Source: Enorma phocaeensis
GTDB lineage: Bacteria; Actinomycetota; Coriobacteriia; Coriobacteriales; Coriobacteriaceae
Direction: 5' to 3'
Length of the DNA: 64,000 bases
NCBI RefSeq assembly: GCF_900186505.1
Contig: NZ_LT891968.1
Location: 312,436-376,435, forward strand
Shown here piece by piece: positions 53,456 through 62,791 of this stretch. The position numbers and the translations under genes were made by a program. The notes below the pieces were generated by a model. It saw nothing but the letters and a program-made list of their open reading frames with translations. It was not told the origin of the DNA and made no database searches. Position 1 is the stretch's first letter. Each line of letters opens with the position of its first letter.

Positions 53456-53531
53456 GCCAGCATAGCTCAGTTGGTAGAGCACCGCTCTCGTAAAGCGGGG
53501 GTCATCGGTTCGAGTCCGATTGCTGGCTCCA
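53456..53531 (+). tRNA. tRNA-Thr (CGT)
   Basis: Acceptor GCCAGCA pairs with TGCTGGC, D-arm GCTCAGTTGGTAGAGC, anticodon loop CTCGTAA with anticodon CGT, T-arm CGGTTCGAGTCCG, and encoded CCA. It reads ACG threonine codons. Confidence 0.95.
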
Positions 53532-53541
53532 GTTGTTCGCC

Positions 53542-53573
53542 AAAGCCCGGTTCCGTTTGGAGTCGGGCTTTTT
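53542..53573 (+). terminator. Terminator after tRNA-Thr
   Basis: AAAGCCCG pairs with CGGGCTTT and is followed by TTGCT. The loop is 14 nt. Confidence 0.8.
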
Positions 53574-54062
53574 GCTACCGAACGCCTGCGGGCGGCGACT
53601 CCGCCTGCAAGGGCCTCTTTAGAAGAGTAAAGACGAGGATGCGCCACGGCATCAGGTGGAGCAGGGTCAGCGACCTTGAATCCACAACCGTTGCGCAAAC
53701 CGATTGATCCCATCGAATACGAGCCTTGCCACCGCGCGAAGCTGGAGCGTCGCATCGTCTAGCGGAGTCGTCGCGTGTAGTTGCCACTAGAAAGCCGTAC
53801 GCGCTTGCACCGATTGAAGGACAGAGCAGGAGATGGTTGGTGCGCGCATGTACCAACGCAAACGTTTTCGTGCTCATTTCCGCAGGTTCCGCATTCTCAA
53901 AGCCACAAGCTGGACGTTAGCAACCACATCTGAGAAACCGTCTTCAGGAGGCTCGTGCCGAACACGGCCGTCCCTACGTCCCTGCAAGGTTGGTTGCCGT
54001 CTTTTTTTCATCCTTCAGTTGTATATGAATTCACCAGTTTGGAAACAATTGATAACATAATT
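53574..54062. other. Intergenic region without a supported gene
   Basis: About 490 bp between the tRNA-Thr terminator and the antitoxin operator. Frames on both strands lack ribosome sites and recognisable products. The last 60 bases turn AT-rich toward the antitoxin promoter. Confidence 0.5.
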
Positions 54063-54075
54063 CAACATATTGTTG
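54063..54075. promoter_or_regulatory. Dyad over the antitoxin ribosome site
   Basis: CAACA-TAT-TGTTG is a palindrome ending at the GGAGG of the antitoxin gene. Self-repression by RelB/DinJ-type antitoxins through such dyads is common. Confidence 0.5.
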
Positions 54076-54084
54076 GAGGCTGTT

Positions 54085-54330
54085 ATGAGCATACAACTTG
54101 CCACGCGCATTGAAGACGACGAGGCTGCGCGCTTTCGCGAGACGACTCGCTTGTTGGGCACGACGCCTGCCGATGCTATGCGTATCTTCATATCTGCGTT
54201 TAACGCCCATCGAGGTTTTCCGTTTGAGGTGCGACTTCCTGAGCCTAAGATCGAGGCTTTCGCTTCCGAGCGGGAGGCAGCAGAGTTCTCCGATCGCCTT
54301 GCGTTAAGGATGATGAATGATGCGCGGTGA
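54085..54330 (+). CDS. RelB/DinJ-family antitoxin (orphan)
   Basis: 81 aa. MSIQLATRIEDDEAARFRE forms the ribbon-helix-helix DNA-binding part, and LLGTTPADAMRIFISAFNAHRGFPFEV is the typical RelB/DinJ C-terminal segment. GGAGGCTGTT precedes ATG 54085. The usual toxin gene is missing: the overlapping downstream start gives only ten codons. It may be a left-over, or may act on a distant toxin. Confidence 0.88.
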   Translation: MSIQLATRIEDDEAARFRETTRLLGTTPADAMRIFISAFNAHRGFPFEVRLPEPKIEAFASEREAAEFSDRLALRMMNDAR

Positions 54331-54352
54331 GATCACTTTAGGACTCTTATAA
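54320..54352 (+). pseudogene. Truncated toxin start overlapping the antitoxin
   Basis: ATG 54320 overlaps the antitoxin end and reads MRGEITLGLL before TAA. MRGEI is how many MazF/PemK-type toxins begin, so this looks like the stump of a toxin gene cut or shifted after codon 10. The homology is too short to be sure. Confidence 0.4.
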
Positions 54353-54470
54353 CTCGTTGCCGCAAAGCACAGAAGAAGCATCGTCTTGAACATCTCATGC
54401 TTAGACGCCAGCCTGCTCTCACATCCCGGAGTCACGAAGGCACTCCATGAGAAGTGGAGCAGGTTCAAAT

Positions 54471-55874
54471 TCAGCTCGCAGTGATGAAGAACGTGTCTCC
54501 GTTCCCTTCGATAACGAGGCTCGCACCCGGCATCAGCCCGTCAAGACCCGTTCCCGTGAGGGGCAGGCGGCCCCTCCCATCGAGTTCGACAAGGTCCCCC
54601 TCGATCGAGAGGAGGGCGAACTCCTCGTCGAAGCCGGCCGAGAAGCCATCGGGGACGTCTCCGGGCGCACCTTCACCGATATAGCCCCACGCATAGCCCT
54701 CGAGCTTCTGCTCGTCGTCGATGAGCTTGGCGAGCAGGTTCATGCGGCGGGACTCGCCGACGCAGCGGAGGCAGCCCCCGTGCTCGTCGAACTGCCTGGC
54801 GACGTACACCGCCCGGTCGTTTCCAAGAAAGCGCGGCGGCACGGCGACCGTAAGGTCCTCCGCCACGATTACCTCGTCGGTCCCAAAGGGAATGTCTCTG
54901 GGACCCTTTCCTCTGCGAGAGAGTTCTGCGAGAAGTTCGCAGGCCGGCCCCGGTTCCTCCTCCCCGTCATCGTAACCGTAAACCGCCGGGCCTGGCCAGG
55001 CGGCGCCGAGCGCTGCAAAGTTTAGCTCGGATTCGCTGTGCTCCATCGCCCATTTCGTCACGTATTGGCCGAACCGAGAGTACGGGAGGATCCACGAGCC
55101 GTCTGCCGAGGCGCGCTCTGGGAGTTGCTCCGCGACGTCGATCCCCTCGGTGCGGAGGGCGAGCTTGGAGAGCGCCGAGCCGATGCGGCGCGCAGAACCC
55201 CCTTGTGCAACCCGCCAGATTCCCACGGAGGACACCAGACCGGGGAGATCGTAGTGGTCGATGGTTGCGGCGCCGAGCTCGTCGATGGCTCGTCCGGCAG
55301 CGAGGAGCAGGCGCCGGAAGAGCTCGAGCATATCTACGAGGGCGTGTAGACCATCGATGCTCCGGAGCATGTCATCCAAGCCGAAGCGCGTGGAACGCCT
55401 AGGTTTAGCAAGGAACTCGTCAAAGGCGTCAGCCGTTTTCCCCCATGCAGAAAGAGAGGCAAACACGTCTTCTGCCAACTGACCATCCTCGCCAACGCTC
55501 GCTACGGCCTGTGAGAACGGGAGGCCGAGCAGACGCAAGTCCCCATGGTCTTCCTCGTCGAACTCCGCCAGTCGCTTGAAAACGATCGATTCAACGTCCC
55601 CATCGAGCACCATGAGCTCCTTCCCGTCCGAGGCGCGAAAGACGCACGCCGAAGCGGCGATCTGCTCACGAAGCGGAAAGAATCGCTGGTCGGTGGGCGC
55701 AGCCTGCTCTGCTCGGCCAAGCAGATAGCATGTGAACCCGTTGATCATGTCCGGATCGATGAAGTGGGGGCGTTCGCAGCGGCTCCCCCTCCACGACTCA
55801 AGGGAATCACGCTCGTCCGGCCCGAAATCTTCCAAGCGGTATGATGTAAGGCCGATTGATGTCCGAATGCCCAT
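54471..55874 (-). CDS. Unknown protein with an AbrB/MraZ-like C-terminal segment
   Basis: 467 aa, acidic, no signal peptide or membrane helix. Most of it is not recognised. The last 40 residues, VELDGRGRLPLTG then LMPGASLVIEGNGDTFFI, look like one swapped-hairpin half of the SpoVT/AbrB or MraZ fold (D-x-x-GR-x-x-x-P ... G...VxGxGDxFxI). ATG 55874 has AGGAAGCAGC upstream; the frame is open to 56162 with no support. It faces away from the XRE gene. Confidence 0.65.
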   Translation of the reverse strand: MGIRTSIGLTSYRLEDFGPDERDSLESWRGSRCERPHFIDPDMINGFTCYLLGRAEQAAPTDQRFFPLREQIAASACVFRASDGKELMVLDGDVESIVFKRLAEFDEEDHGDLRLLGLPFSQAVASVGEDGQLAEDVFASLSAWGKTADAFDEFLAKPRRSTRFGLDDMLRSIDGLHALVDMLELFRRLLLAAGRAIDELGAATIDHYDLPGLVSSVGIWRVAQGGSARRIGSALSKLALRTEGIDVAEQLPERASADGSWILPYSRFGQYVTKWAMEHSESELNFAALGAAWPGPAVYGYDDGEEEPGPACELLAELSRRGKGPRDIPFGTDEVIVAEDLTVAVPPRFLGNDRAVYVARQFDEHGGCLRCVGESRRMNLLAKLIDDEQKLEGYAWGYIGEGAPGDVPDGFSAGFDEEFALLSIEGDLVELDGRGRLPLTGTGLDGLMPGASLVIEGNGDTFFITAS

Positions 55875-56139
55875 GCTGCTTCCTCTCTCCCATGCCCGCT
55901 CTTTAATTGTTGCATCCCTGTCAAGGGCATGTCCCAAACGGAAGCCCTGCCGCCCCGCTTGCGCGCTGCGCTTCAAACAGCTTGTCATTTCCGCAGGTAG
56001 TGAGCACGTCAAGAACATTTGACGGCGTGATATGGCCTCGCCGTGCGCCATGTCCGCCCCTTTTGATGGTAGGCTTGCATGCGTCGTGGCACGCTCCTTC
56101 CTGACAGGGTCGCGCCGAAGACCTGAAAGGAGGGGCGCC

Positions 56140-56769
56140 ATGGAGATCGGGCACCGTATCAAGAGCTACCGCACGCAGCTTGGCATGTCGCAGGACGCAC
56201 TGGCCGAGCGCGTGTACGTGAGCCGCCAGACCATCAGCTCGTGGGAAAACGACAAGACGTACCCGGACGTCCAGAGCCTGCTCATCCTTTCCGAGGTCTT
56301 TGGGGCGACCATCGACGACCTCGTCAAAGGAGATGTGGAGGCCATGACCAAGACCCTCGATACCGATGCCAAGACCATGCTCCGTCTGGGCTTCGTGATG
56401 CTCGCGTTTTTGCTGCTCATGATCTTGGCGCTTGTGTGGGTAAGCGTGCAGCTCATCGTGTGGGACTGGCCCACCGAGCAGACCGTGCCCACCATCGTGC
56501 TCGCCCTTGTGCTGTGGGGCGTCGCCATGTTCGCCGCCGTGTGGTCAGAGCGGCTCAAGAAGGAGCACGACCTCGTGACCTACCAGGAGGTCCTGTCCTT
56601 CATGACCGGCAAGGACGTGGACCGTGCCACCGAGAAGGGCCGCCGCGAGCGCCTGATCCCCACGTGGATGAAGGTCATCCGCGCCGTCGGCACCATGCTT
56701 ATCGCAGCCGCTATCGGCGCATTCGTTGGCTACAACGGCGCCGCCCTCATGGATCTGCTCCTAGGATAG
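56140..56769 (+). CDS. XRE-family regulator with membrane helices
   Basis: 209 aa. Residues 4-62 are a Cro/CI-type HTH (LGMSQDALAERVYVSRQTISSWEND). The remainder has three hydrophobic segments (FVMLAFLLLMILALVWVSVQL, TIVLALVLWGVAMFAAV, and TMLIAAAIGAFVGYNGAAL). Such membrane XRE proteins occur in many Gram-positives as stress or signal regulators. AAAGGAGGGGCGCC precedes ATG 56140. Confidence 0.85.
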   Translation: MEIGHRIKSYRTQLGMSQDALAERVYVSRQTISSWENDKTYPDVQSLLILSEVFGATIDDLVKGDVEAMTKTLDTDAKTMLRLGFVMLAFLLLMILALVWVSVQLIVWDWPTEQTVPTIVLALVLWGVAMFAAVWSERLKKEHDLVTYQEVLSFMTGKDVDRATEKGRRERLIPTWMKVIRAVGTMLIAAAIGAFVGYNGAALMDLLLG

Positions 56770-57085
56770 AGAACGCCCTGGCGACCCGACCACACGCCGC
56801 TGCGAGGCAGCACGTCGCAGCGGCGTTTTACATGCCACGGCTCGACAAGCTGCCGGCACGCGCCTATACTGGCTGCGTCGACCGAGTAGGGCACACGCCC
56901 TGCAGCGCGTGTGGCGGCGCCATCGGATCGACGGAAAGGAACGTGAACGTGCGCATTCGCTAGACATCCTCGGTAGCATCAACCAGGCGACAAGCGGGCT
57001 CTCGCCCGTGCCGTGACGGCATCTGTCATCGCTTTCGGCACCCACGAAGCGGGCAGGCAGTCGCCCCGCATTCAAGGAGTCCAGC
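56770..57085. other. Intergenic region before the ABC-F gene
   Basis: About 315 bp. A short stem (GCCGCTGCGA near 56805 with TCGCAGCGGC near 56815) ends the XRE transcript. No other feature is clear; a leader for the ABC-F gene may lie here. Confidence 0.4.
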
Positions 57086-58567
57086 ATGCAGCTCGCGCTT
57101 TCCCAGATCACGTATACCTATCCCTCTGCCGTCGAGCCCCTCTTCACCTCGCTATCCGTTACCTTCCCGCAAGGCTGGACCGCGCTTCTGGGCGACAACG
57201 GCTGCGGCAAGACCACGCTCGCCCGCATCGCCTGCGGCGAGCTCGTACCCGACTCCGGCTCCATCACCGGCGGCCTATTCAGCGTCCTCTGCACGCAGGA
57301 GACCGCGATCCCGCCCGAAGCGCTCTACGACTTCGCCACGAGCTACGACCGCGAGGCCCGCGAGCTGCGCGAGATCTTTTCCCTTGAGGACGACATGCCC
57401 TGGCGCTACGGAGAGCTCTCCTGCGGAGAGCAGAAGAAACTGCAGGTCGCGACTGCGCTCTGGCAGCGGCCGGACGTGCTCGTGCTCGATGAGCCCACCA
57501 ACCACATCGACCACGACGCCCGCATCCAGCTAGCACGCGCCCTCAAGCGCTTCCGCAGCATCGGCATCCTCGTGAGCCACGATCGCGAGCTCATCGACGA
57601 GCTGGTCGAGCGCTGCGTATCGTTCGAGGCGGGCGGTCTCGTGGTGCGGCGCGGCGGCTACACGGCGGCGCACGCGCAGGCGGAGCATGAGCGCGCGACC
57701 GTCATGCGGGAGCGCGCCGCAGCGAAGGACGAGCTCGCACGGCTTTCGGTTGAGAGGGACCGGCGCGCCCACGAGGCGGCGCGCGCAGACGCCCGCCGCA
57801 GCAAGCGGCATATCGATCCCAAGGACAAGTCGGCGAAGGCGAAAATCGACCTCGCCGTCTACTCAGGTCAAGACGGTGCGCGCGGCCGGCTCGCAGCGCA
57901 GATGGATTCGCAGCTCGCGGCTGCTCAAGAGCGCCTGAACGCCGCCTTCGTGCACAAGCGCTACGACGGCGACCTCTGGATCGAGACGAACCCGAGCCCC
58001 CGCAAGACGCTCCTGCGCATCCCCGAGGCAACCATGCCCTGCGGCCCCGGCACGCTCGAGCTGCCCGAGCTCTACGTGGGCAACACCGACCATATCGGCA
58101 TCGTGGGGCCCAACGGCGCCGGCAAGTCGACCTTCCTCGCACATGTGCGCGGCATCCTGGCCGAGCATGCCGCGGACCTCAGCGTCCTCGACATCCCACA
58201 GGAACTCAGCCCTGCCGACACTGAACAGCTCTTCGCGCGCATCAAGGGGCTCTCGAGCGCCGAGCGCGGGCGCGTGCTCTCCACGGTAGCGCAGCTCAAC
58301 TCCGACCCTGACCGCATCCTCGAGGGCGGCCGCACGAGCCCCGGCGAGGCACGCAAGCTCATGCTCGCCACGGGTATCCTCGATGAGCCCGTCCTCATCA
58401 TCATGGACGAGCCGACGAACCACCTCGACCTGCACTCCACGCAGGCGCTCGAACGAGCGCTCGCCGCCTATCCCGGTGCGCTCCTGCTTGTGAGCCACGA
58501 CCGGGCGTTTCTGGCGGCATGCACCACGGCGACCTGGACGGTCCGCAACGGCAGGCTGCACGCGTAG
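57086..58567 (+). CDS. ABC-F family ATPase
   Basis: 493 aa with two ATP-binding cassettes and no membrane part. Cassette 1: Walker A LLGDNGCGKTTLA, signature LSCGEQKK, Walker B LVLDEPTNH. Cassette 2: GIVGPNGAGKSTF, TSPGEARKL, LIIMDEPTNHLD. A charged linker of about 110 residues joins them. ABC-F proteins act on the ribosome, in translation or antibiotic protection; which applies is not clear. Start 57086 has AAGGAGTCCAGC upstream. Confidence 0.9.
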   Translation: MQLALSQITYTYPSAVEPLFTSLSVTFPQGWTALLGDNGCGKTTLARIACGELVPDSGSITGGLFSVLCTQETAIPPEALYDFATSYDREARELREIFSLEDDMPWRYGELSCGEQKKLQVATALWQRPDVLVLDEPTNHIDHDARIQLARALKRFRSIGILVSHDRELIDELVERCVSFEAGGLVVRRGGYTAAHAQAEHERATVMRERAAAKDELARLSVERDRRAHEAARADARRSKRHIDPKDKSAKAKIDLAVYSGQDGARGRLAAQMDSQLAAAQERLNAAFVHKRYDGDLWIETNPSPRKTLLRIPEATMPCGPGTLELPELYVGNTDHIGIVGPNGAGKSTFLAHVRGILAEHAADLSVLDIPQELSPADTEQLFARIKGLSSAERGRVLSTVAQLNSDPDRILEGGRTSPGEARKLMLATGILDEPVLIIMDEPTNHLDLHSTQALERALAAYPGALLLVSHDRAFLAACTTATWTVRNGRLHA

Positions 58568-58589
58568 GCACACCGCCCGCTTGTGTGAG

Positions 58590-59261
58590 CTATTCCGCCT
58601 CGGTCTCCACGGCGCGCTCGCGCGTACCGGTGGCGCGGAAGATCGCCCAGTCGGCGATGCGGACGGCGTCGTCGCCCATGCGCTCGAAGTACTTGGCAAC
58701 CATGAGCAGCTCGGGCAGGTACTTGGCGCGCGTCTCGCTCGCCTTGATGAGGTCGATCACCACGCCCTCGGCAGCAAGGTACACGTCATCGATGTCGTCA
58801 TCCATGGTGAAGACGCCATGGGCCTTGTCGACATCGCTGGTACGGAAGGCCTCGACAGCGTCTTCCACCATGGTGGCAACGCGCTCGGAGGCGAACTTCA
58901 GATGGTCACCGAGATTCGCAACGACCTCGGTAGGCAAGCTCTGCGCGAGTTCGGCAACGTCGCTAGCCTTCGCATCGATATGCGCGAGGTCGGAGACCAT
59001 GCGGAACGTACCGGTGAGGAAGCGCAGATCGCCAGCGACCGGCTGCTGGAGAAGCATGGCGTCGAGGCAGGCATCCTCGATGGAGCCGCGCAGACGGCGC
59101 CCGGTCGTGCCGTTGTCGAGCACGTCCTGCGCAACGCTGGCGTCGCCGGCGAGCGCCTGCGCGAGCGAGCGGACATCCTCCGCCGTCTGGGCCGCGAAGC
59201 GGCCGAGGTTGCTGTCGATCTCGTCGAGCTGGTTGAAATACTTGGTACGAGTGCTGCTCAT
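58590..59261 (-). CDS. phoU: Phosphate transport regulator PhoU
   Basis: 223 aa, a two-repeat helical bundle. The conserved metal-binding segments appear as DAMLLQQPVAGDLRFLTG and MVAKYFERMGDDAVRIADW. PhoU links the Pst transporter to the Pho two-component system and prevents excess uptake. The ATG overlaps the pstB stop (TAATG), last gene of the operon. Confidence 0.93.
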   Translation of the reverse strand: MSSTRTKYFNQLDEIDSNLGRFAAQTAEDVRSLAQALAGDASVAQDVLDNGTTGRRLRGSIEDACLDAMLLQQPVAGDLRFLTGTFRMVSDLAHIDAKASDVAELAQSLPTEVVANLGDHLKFASERVATMVEDAVEAFRTSDVDKAHGVFTMDDDIDDVYLAAEGVVIDLIKASETRAKYLPELLMVAKYFERMGDDAVRIADWAIFRATGTRERAVETEAE

Positions 59262-60055
59262 TAGCTGAACCTTCCCGTCAGATAGTCATTGGTGAGCTGC
59301 TCCTTGGGGTTGGAGAAGAGTTCCCTGGTGGGACCCGCCTCAATGAGCTCGCCCAAATAGAAGAAGCACGTCTTGTCAGCGACGCGCGCAGCCTGCTCCA
59401 TGTTGTGGGTCACGACGACGACCGTGTGATCCTCAGAGAGCTGCATCATGAGCTCCTCGACCATGCTCGTGGAAATGGGGTCGAGAGCGGAGGTCGGCTC
59501 ATCCATGAGCAGGACCGCAGGGTCGGTCGCGAGAGCGCGCGCGATGCACAGGCGCTGCTGCTGGCCACCGGAAAGGCCGAGGCCGCTCTTGTTGAGGTCG
59601 TCTTTAACCTCGTCCCACAGGGCGGCACGGGTAAGGCAGCGCTCGCAGATCTCGTCGCCCTCGGCCTTGGACAGGCGCTTCATGCGCTTGGGGCCGTAGA
59701 GGATGTTCTCGCGGATGCTCATCGGGAACGGGTTCGGGTGCTGGAACACCATGCCCACGTATACGCGCAAGGCGTTGGCGTCCATCTTGAAGATATCCTC
59801 GCCACCGAACTCGATCGTACCGTCGACCTTTACCGTCTCGACGAAGTCGCACATGCGGTTGAACGTACGCAGCAGCGTGGACTTACCGCAACCGGAGGGA
59901 CCGATGAAGGCCGTTGCCCGGTTTTTGGGAATCTCGAGCGAGATGTGCTTGAGCGCCTGGAAATCGCCATACCACAGGTTGAAATCGCGGATGGAGATCA
60001 TGCTCTCCACGCCCTCGATGCTGCGGTGGACGTCCTCGTTGATCGTAGTATCCAT
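59261..60055 (-). CDS. pstB: Phosphate ABC transporter ATP-binding protein, second copy
   Basis: 264 aa. Walker A FIGPSGCGKSTLLR, signature LSGGQQQRLCIAR, Walker B VLLMDEPTSALDP and PstB-type ending LTNDYLTGRFS. GGAG six bases upstream supports ATG 60055. It is a diverged paralogue of the gene directly upstream, with the same function predicted. Confidence 0.93.
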   Translation of the reverse strand: MDTTINEDVHRSIEGVESMISIRDFNLWYGDFQALKHISLEIPKNRATAFIGPSGCGKSTLLRTFNRMCDFVETVKVDGTIEFGGEDIFKMDANALRVYVGMVFQHPNPFPMSIRENILYGPKRMKRLSKAEGDEICERCLTRAALWDEVKDDLNKSGLGLSGGQQQRLCIARALATDPAVLLMDEPTSALDPISTSMVEELMMQLSEDHTVVVVTHNMEQAARVADKTCFFYLGELIEAGPTRELFSNPKEQLTNDYLTGRFS

Positions 60056-60066
60056 ATGATTCTCCA

Positions 60067-60876
60067 TCAGCCGAACCTACCCGTCAGATAGTCGGAGAGA
60101 CGCTTGTCCTTGGGTGCCGAGAAGATCTGCTGCGTAGTCCCGGTTTCCACCATATCGCCTACGTAGAAGAAGGCGGTGCGGTCGGACACGCGCCCGGCCT
60201 GCTGCATGTTGTGGGTCACGATGATCTGGCAGAGACCCGTCTCGGAAAGGGAGCGGATGGTCTCCTCGATCGTGTACGTCGAGATCGGGTCGAGCGCCGA
60301 GCACGGCTCGTCGTACAGCACGACATCCGGCTTCATGGCAAGCGTACGCGCGATGCACAAACGCTGCTGCTGGCCGCCGGAAAGGGCATGGGCGCTCTGC
60401 TTGAGCTTATCCTTGACCTCATCCCAGAGCGCAGCCTGGCGAAGCGAGGTCTCGACGAGCTCGTCCTCCTCGTCCTTGCCGTGCAGGCGACCATGCTTCT
60501 TAGGCGCGAACAGGATGTTCTCGCGAATGGACTTGCGGAAGGGCGTGGGCTGCTGGAACACCATGCCGATGGACTTGCGGAGCTCGAAGAGGTTCTCTTT
60601 GGGCGTATTGATGTTGTGCCCGTGGTAGAAGATCTCGCCGCCGATCTTGCAGCGCGGGATCTCGCGGTTCATGAGGTTCAGGCAGCGCAGGAAGGTCGAC
60701 TTTCCGCAGCCGGAAGGGCCGATGAGCGCGGTGACCTCGCCGGCATGGAACTCGAGGCTCGTCTTGTGAAGCGCCTCATGCGTGAGATCGTAGGTAACGG
60801 TGACGTCCTTGGTATAGAGGAGCGCTTCTTGCACGGCGGCCTGCCCGGTCGCCTGGTCTTGCGTCATCTCGGTCAT
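60067..60876 (-). CDS. pstB: Phosphate ABC transporter ATP-binding protein, first copy
   Basis: 269 aa. Walker A LIGPSGCGKSTFLRCLN, signature LSGGQQQRLCIAR, Walker B VVLYDEPCSALDP (Cys in place of the usual Thr) and ending LSDYLTGRFG. It starts four bases inside the end of pstA. A second pstB follows after 11 bp. Confidence 0.93.
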   Translation of the reverse strand: MTEMTQDQATGQAAVQEALLYTKDVTVTYDLTHEALHKTSLEFHAGEVTALIGPSGCGKSTFLRCLNLMNREIPRCKIGGEIFYHGHNINTPKENLFELRKSIGMVFQQPTPFRKSIRENILFAPKKHGRLHGKDEEDELVETSLRQAALWDEVKDKLKQSAHALSGGQQQRLCIARTLAMKPDVVLYDEPCSALDPISTYTIEETIRSLSETGLCQIIVTHNMQQAGRVSDRTAFFYVGDMVETGTTQQIFSAPKDKRLSDYLTGRFG

Positions 60877-61808
60877 TCGGCGGTCAACCTCCTAGCGAGG
60901 AACTTGCCCAGCACGCGGGCGAGCACGTTGAAGAGGAGCACGCACACAAGCAGCACCGTGGCGGTACCCCACACGATCTCGGTCGAGCCGGGGGTGGGCT
61001 CGGAGGTGAGGCGCCAGATGTAGACGGCAAGCGTGCAGGCGGGGCGGAAGATGTTGAAGGGGTTCGTGGGCGAGCTGAAGTTCAGCACGTTGCCGAAGTT
61101 CAGGCGGCTCGGCGCGGAACCCGAGGTGAAGATCAGAGCGGCGGCCTCGCCGAACACGCGGCCAGCGGAGATCACGATACCGGTGACGATGGCGGGCATG
61201 GCGGCAGGAAGCAGCACGTTGACCGTGGTCTCCCAGCGGGTGAGGCCCATGGCCAGCGCGGCGTCGCGCTGGCTGCGCGGCACGTCCTCGAGGGCCTGCT
61301 GAATCGTGCGGACCAAGATGGGGATGTTGAACATCGTGAGCGCTACCGCACCGGAGATGATCGAGATGCCCCAGCCGAGCACGACGACGAAGAACAGCGA
61401 GCCGAACATGCCGACTACGATCGAAGGCAGCGAGGACAGCGTCTCGATAGCGGTCTTCGCAGCGGAGGTCACCCAGTTATCGGGCGCGTATTCCACGAGG
61501 AAGATCGCGCCGCCCAGCGAGATGGGCACCGAGATGAGCAGGGTGATGAGCAGCATGTAGAAGGAATCGAACAGCTGGTAGAGAATGCCCGACACCTCTG
61601 CGCTGGACGGGTTGGTAAGGAACCCGGGCGTGAGCGCGATGCCGCCGCCGCGCACCAAGATGTAGATGATGATGGCCGCAAGCAGCGCCAAGACGAGGCC
61701 GACGATGGCGGTCAGGACGCCGGTGGCAATCTTATCCTGCGTCCCGATGCGCTTTACGTGCGCGGAAAGGTCGCGAGCTTCAGGAGCCGCGGTGGTCTGG
61801 TTAGCCAT
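60873..61808 (-). CDS. pstA: Phosphate ABC transporter permease PstA
   Basis: 311 aa with about six membrane segments (IATGVLTAIVGLVLALLAAI first). The binding-protein-dependent loop is DVPRSQRDAALAMGLTRWETTV. SLPSIVVGMFGSLFFVV is typical of PstA. It overlaps pstC by eight bases and pstB by four. Confidence 0.94.
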   Translation of the reverse strand: MANQTTAAPEARDLSAHVKRIGTQDKIATGVLTAIVGLVLALLAAIIIYILVRGGGIALTPGFLTNPSSAEVSGILYQLFDSFYMLLITLLISVPISLGGAIFLVEYAPDNWVTSAAKTAIETLSSLPSIVVGMFGSLFFVVVLGWGISIISGAVALTMFNIPILVRTIQQALEDVPRSQRDAALAMGLTRWETTVNVLLPAAMPAIVTGIVISAGRVFGEAAALIFTSGSAPSRLNFGNVLNFSSPTNPFNIFRPACTLAVYIWRLTSEPTPGSTEIVWGTATVLLVCVLLFNVLARVLGKFLARRLTAE

Positions 61809-62700
61809 TCTGCTTCGCCCCCTTATGTCCGATGAGGTGGATGATGAGGATGAAGATGAGCGACATCACGAGCAGGATCAGGCCGAGCGTCCACAGAGCA
61901 TGGTAGAACTCGGTGCCCGCGACCGCATTGTTGAGACCGGAGGTCAGCGTAGCGGTGAGGGTCGATGCCGGCGAGAGCAAGCCCGTGGGCATGTTGCGCT
62001 CGACGCCGCCGATGACCATCTGGACGGCAAGGGTCTCGCCGAAGGCGCGGGTCATACCCAAGATGACAGCGGTCATGATGGAGGGCGTAGCGCTCTTGAG
62101 AACGACGTGCCACACGGTCTGCCAGCGGGTGCAGCCCAGCGCGTAAGACCCCTCGCGGTACTCATTGGGCACGGCGCGCAGGGCGTCGATGGAAAGGGTC
62201 GTCACCGTGGGTAGGATCATGACGGCGAGCACGATGGAGCCGGACAGGATGCCCGCACCGGTGCCAGCGCTCGCGCCGAAAACCATACGCATGAAGGAGT
62301 TCACCACGTACAAGCCGAGCACGCCGTAGACGACCGACGGAATACCCACGAGCAGCTCGACGAGCGGCTGGAACACGCGGGTGCCGAAGCCCGGGGCGAC
62401 CTCGACGACGAACATCGCGGAGCCGAGGGCGATGGGAAGGGCGAAGATCGTGGAGAGCAGGGTGACGGAGAACGAGCCCACGATCATGGGCAACGCGCCG
62501 TACATGTCCTGCTCGGGAATCCAGTGCTGCCCGGTTAGAAACGCGATGGGGTCGAAGCCGTCGACGAAGAACGTGGTCAGACCTTGTTCGGCGACCATGA
62601 AGATCAAGGTAACGACCACGACGGCCACGAGCAGCACGCATGCGCCGGTGATCCCCAGACCTATGTTCTCCAGCCGGCGCTTTGGCATGATGTTCGCCAT
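61801..62700 (-). CDS. pstC: Phosphate ABC transporter permease PstC
   Basis: 299 aa with six membrane segments; GIPSVVYGVLGLYVV and the EAA-type loop AVPNEYREGSYALGCTRWQTV are characteristic. ATG 62700 follows AGAAAGGCGTCAC. The frame opens 21 bases earlier but that start is less well placed. Confidence 0.94.
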   Translation of the reverse strand: MANIMPKRRLENIGLGITGACVLLVAVVVVTLIFMVAEQGLTTFFVDGFDPIAFLTGQHWIPEQDMYGALPMIVGSFSVTLLSTIFALPIALGSAMFVVEVAPGFGTRVFQPLVELLVGIPSVVYGVLGLYVVNSFMRMVFGASAGTGAGILSGSIVLAVMILPTVTTLSIDALRAVPNEYREGSYALGCTRWQTVWHVVLKSATPSIMTAVILGMTRAFGETLAVQMVIGGVERNMPTGLLSPASTLTATLTSGLNNAVAGTEFYHALWTLGLILLVMSLIFILIIHLIGHKGAKQNG

Positions 62701-62724
62701 GTGACGCCTTTCTCGAAACATGGA

Positions 62725-62757
62725 AAGGGGACCCCCGCGCGAACGGGGGCGCCCCTT
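62725..62757 (-). terminator. Hairpin between pstS and pstC
   Basis: AAGGGGACCCCCG pairs with CGGGGGCGCCCCTT. A partial terminator here would explain higher PstS than channel output, as is usual in pst operons. The T-run is short. Confidence 0.65.
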
Positions 62758-62791
62758 CGTACCAACTATTGCTAGCTAAGCAGCGAACATG

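Noticed and set aside
53575..53877. Minus-strand frame of 100 codons after tRNA-Thr
   Set aside because: No ribosome site, composition unlike neighbours; likely chance.
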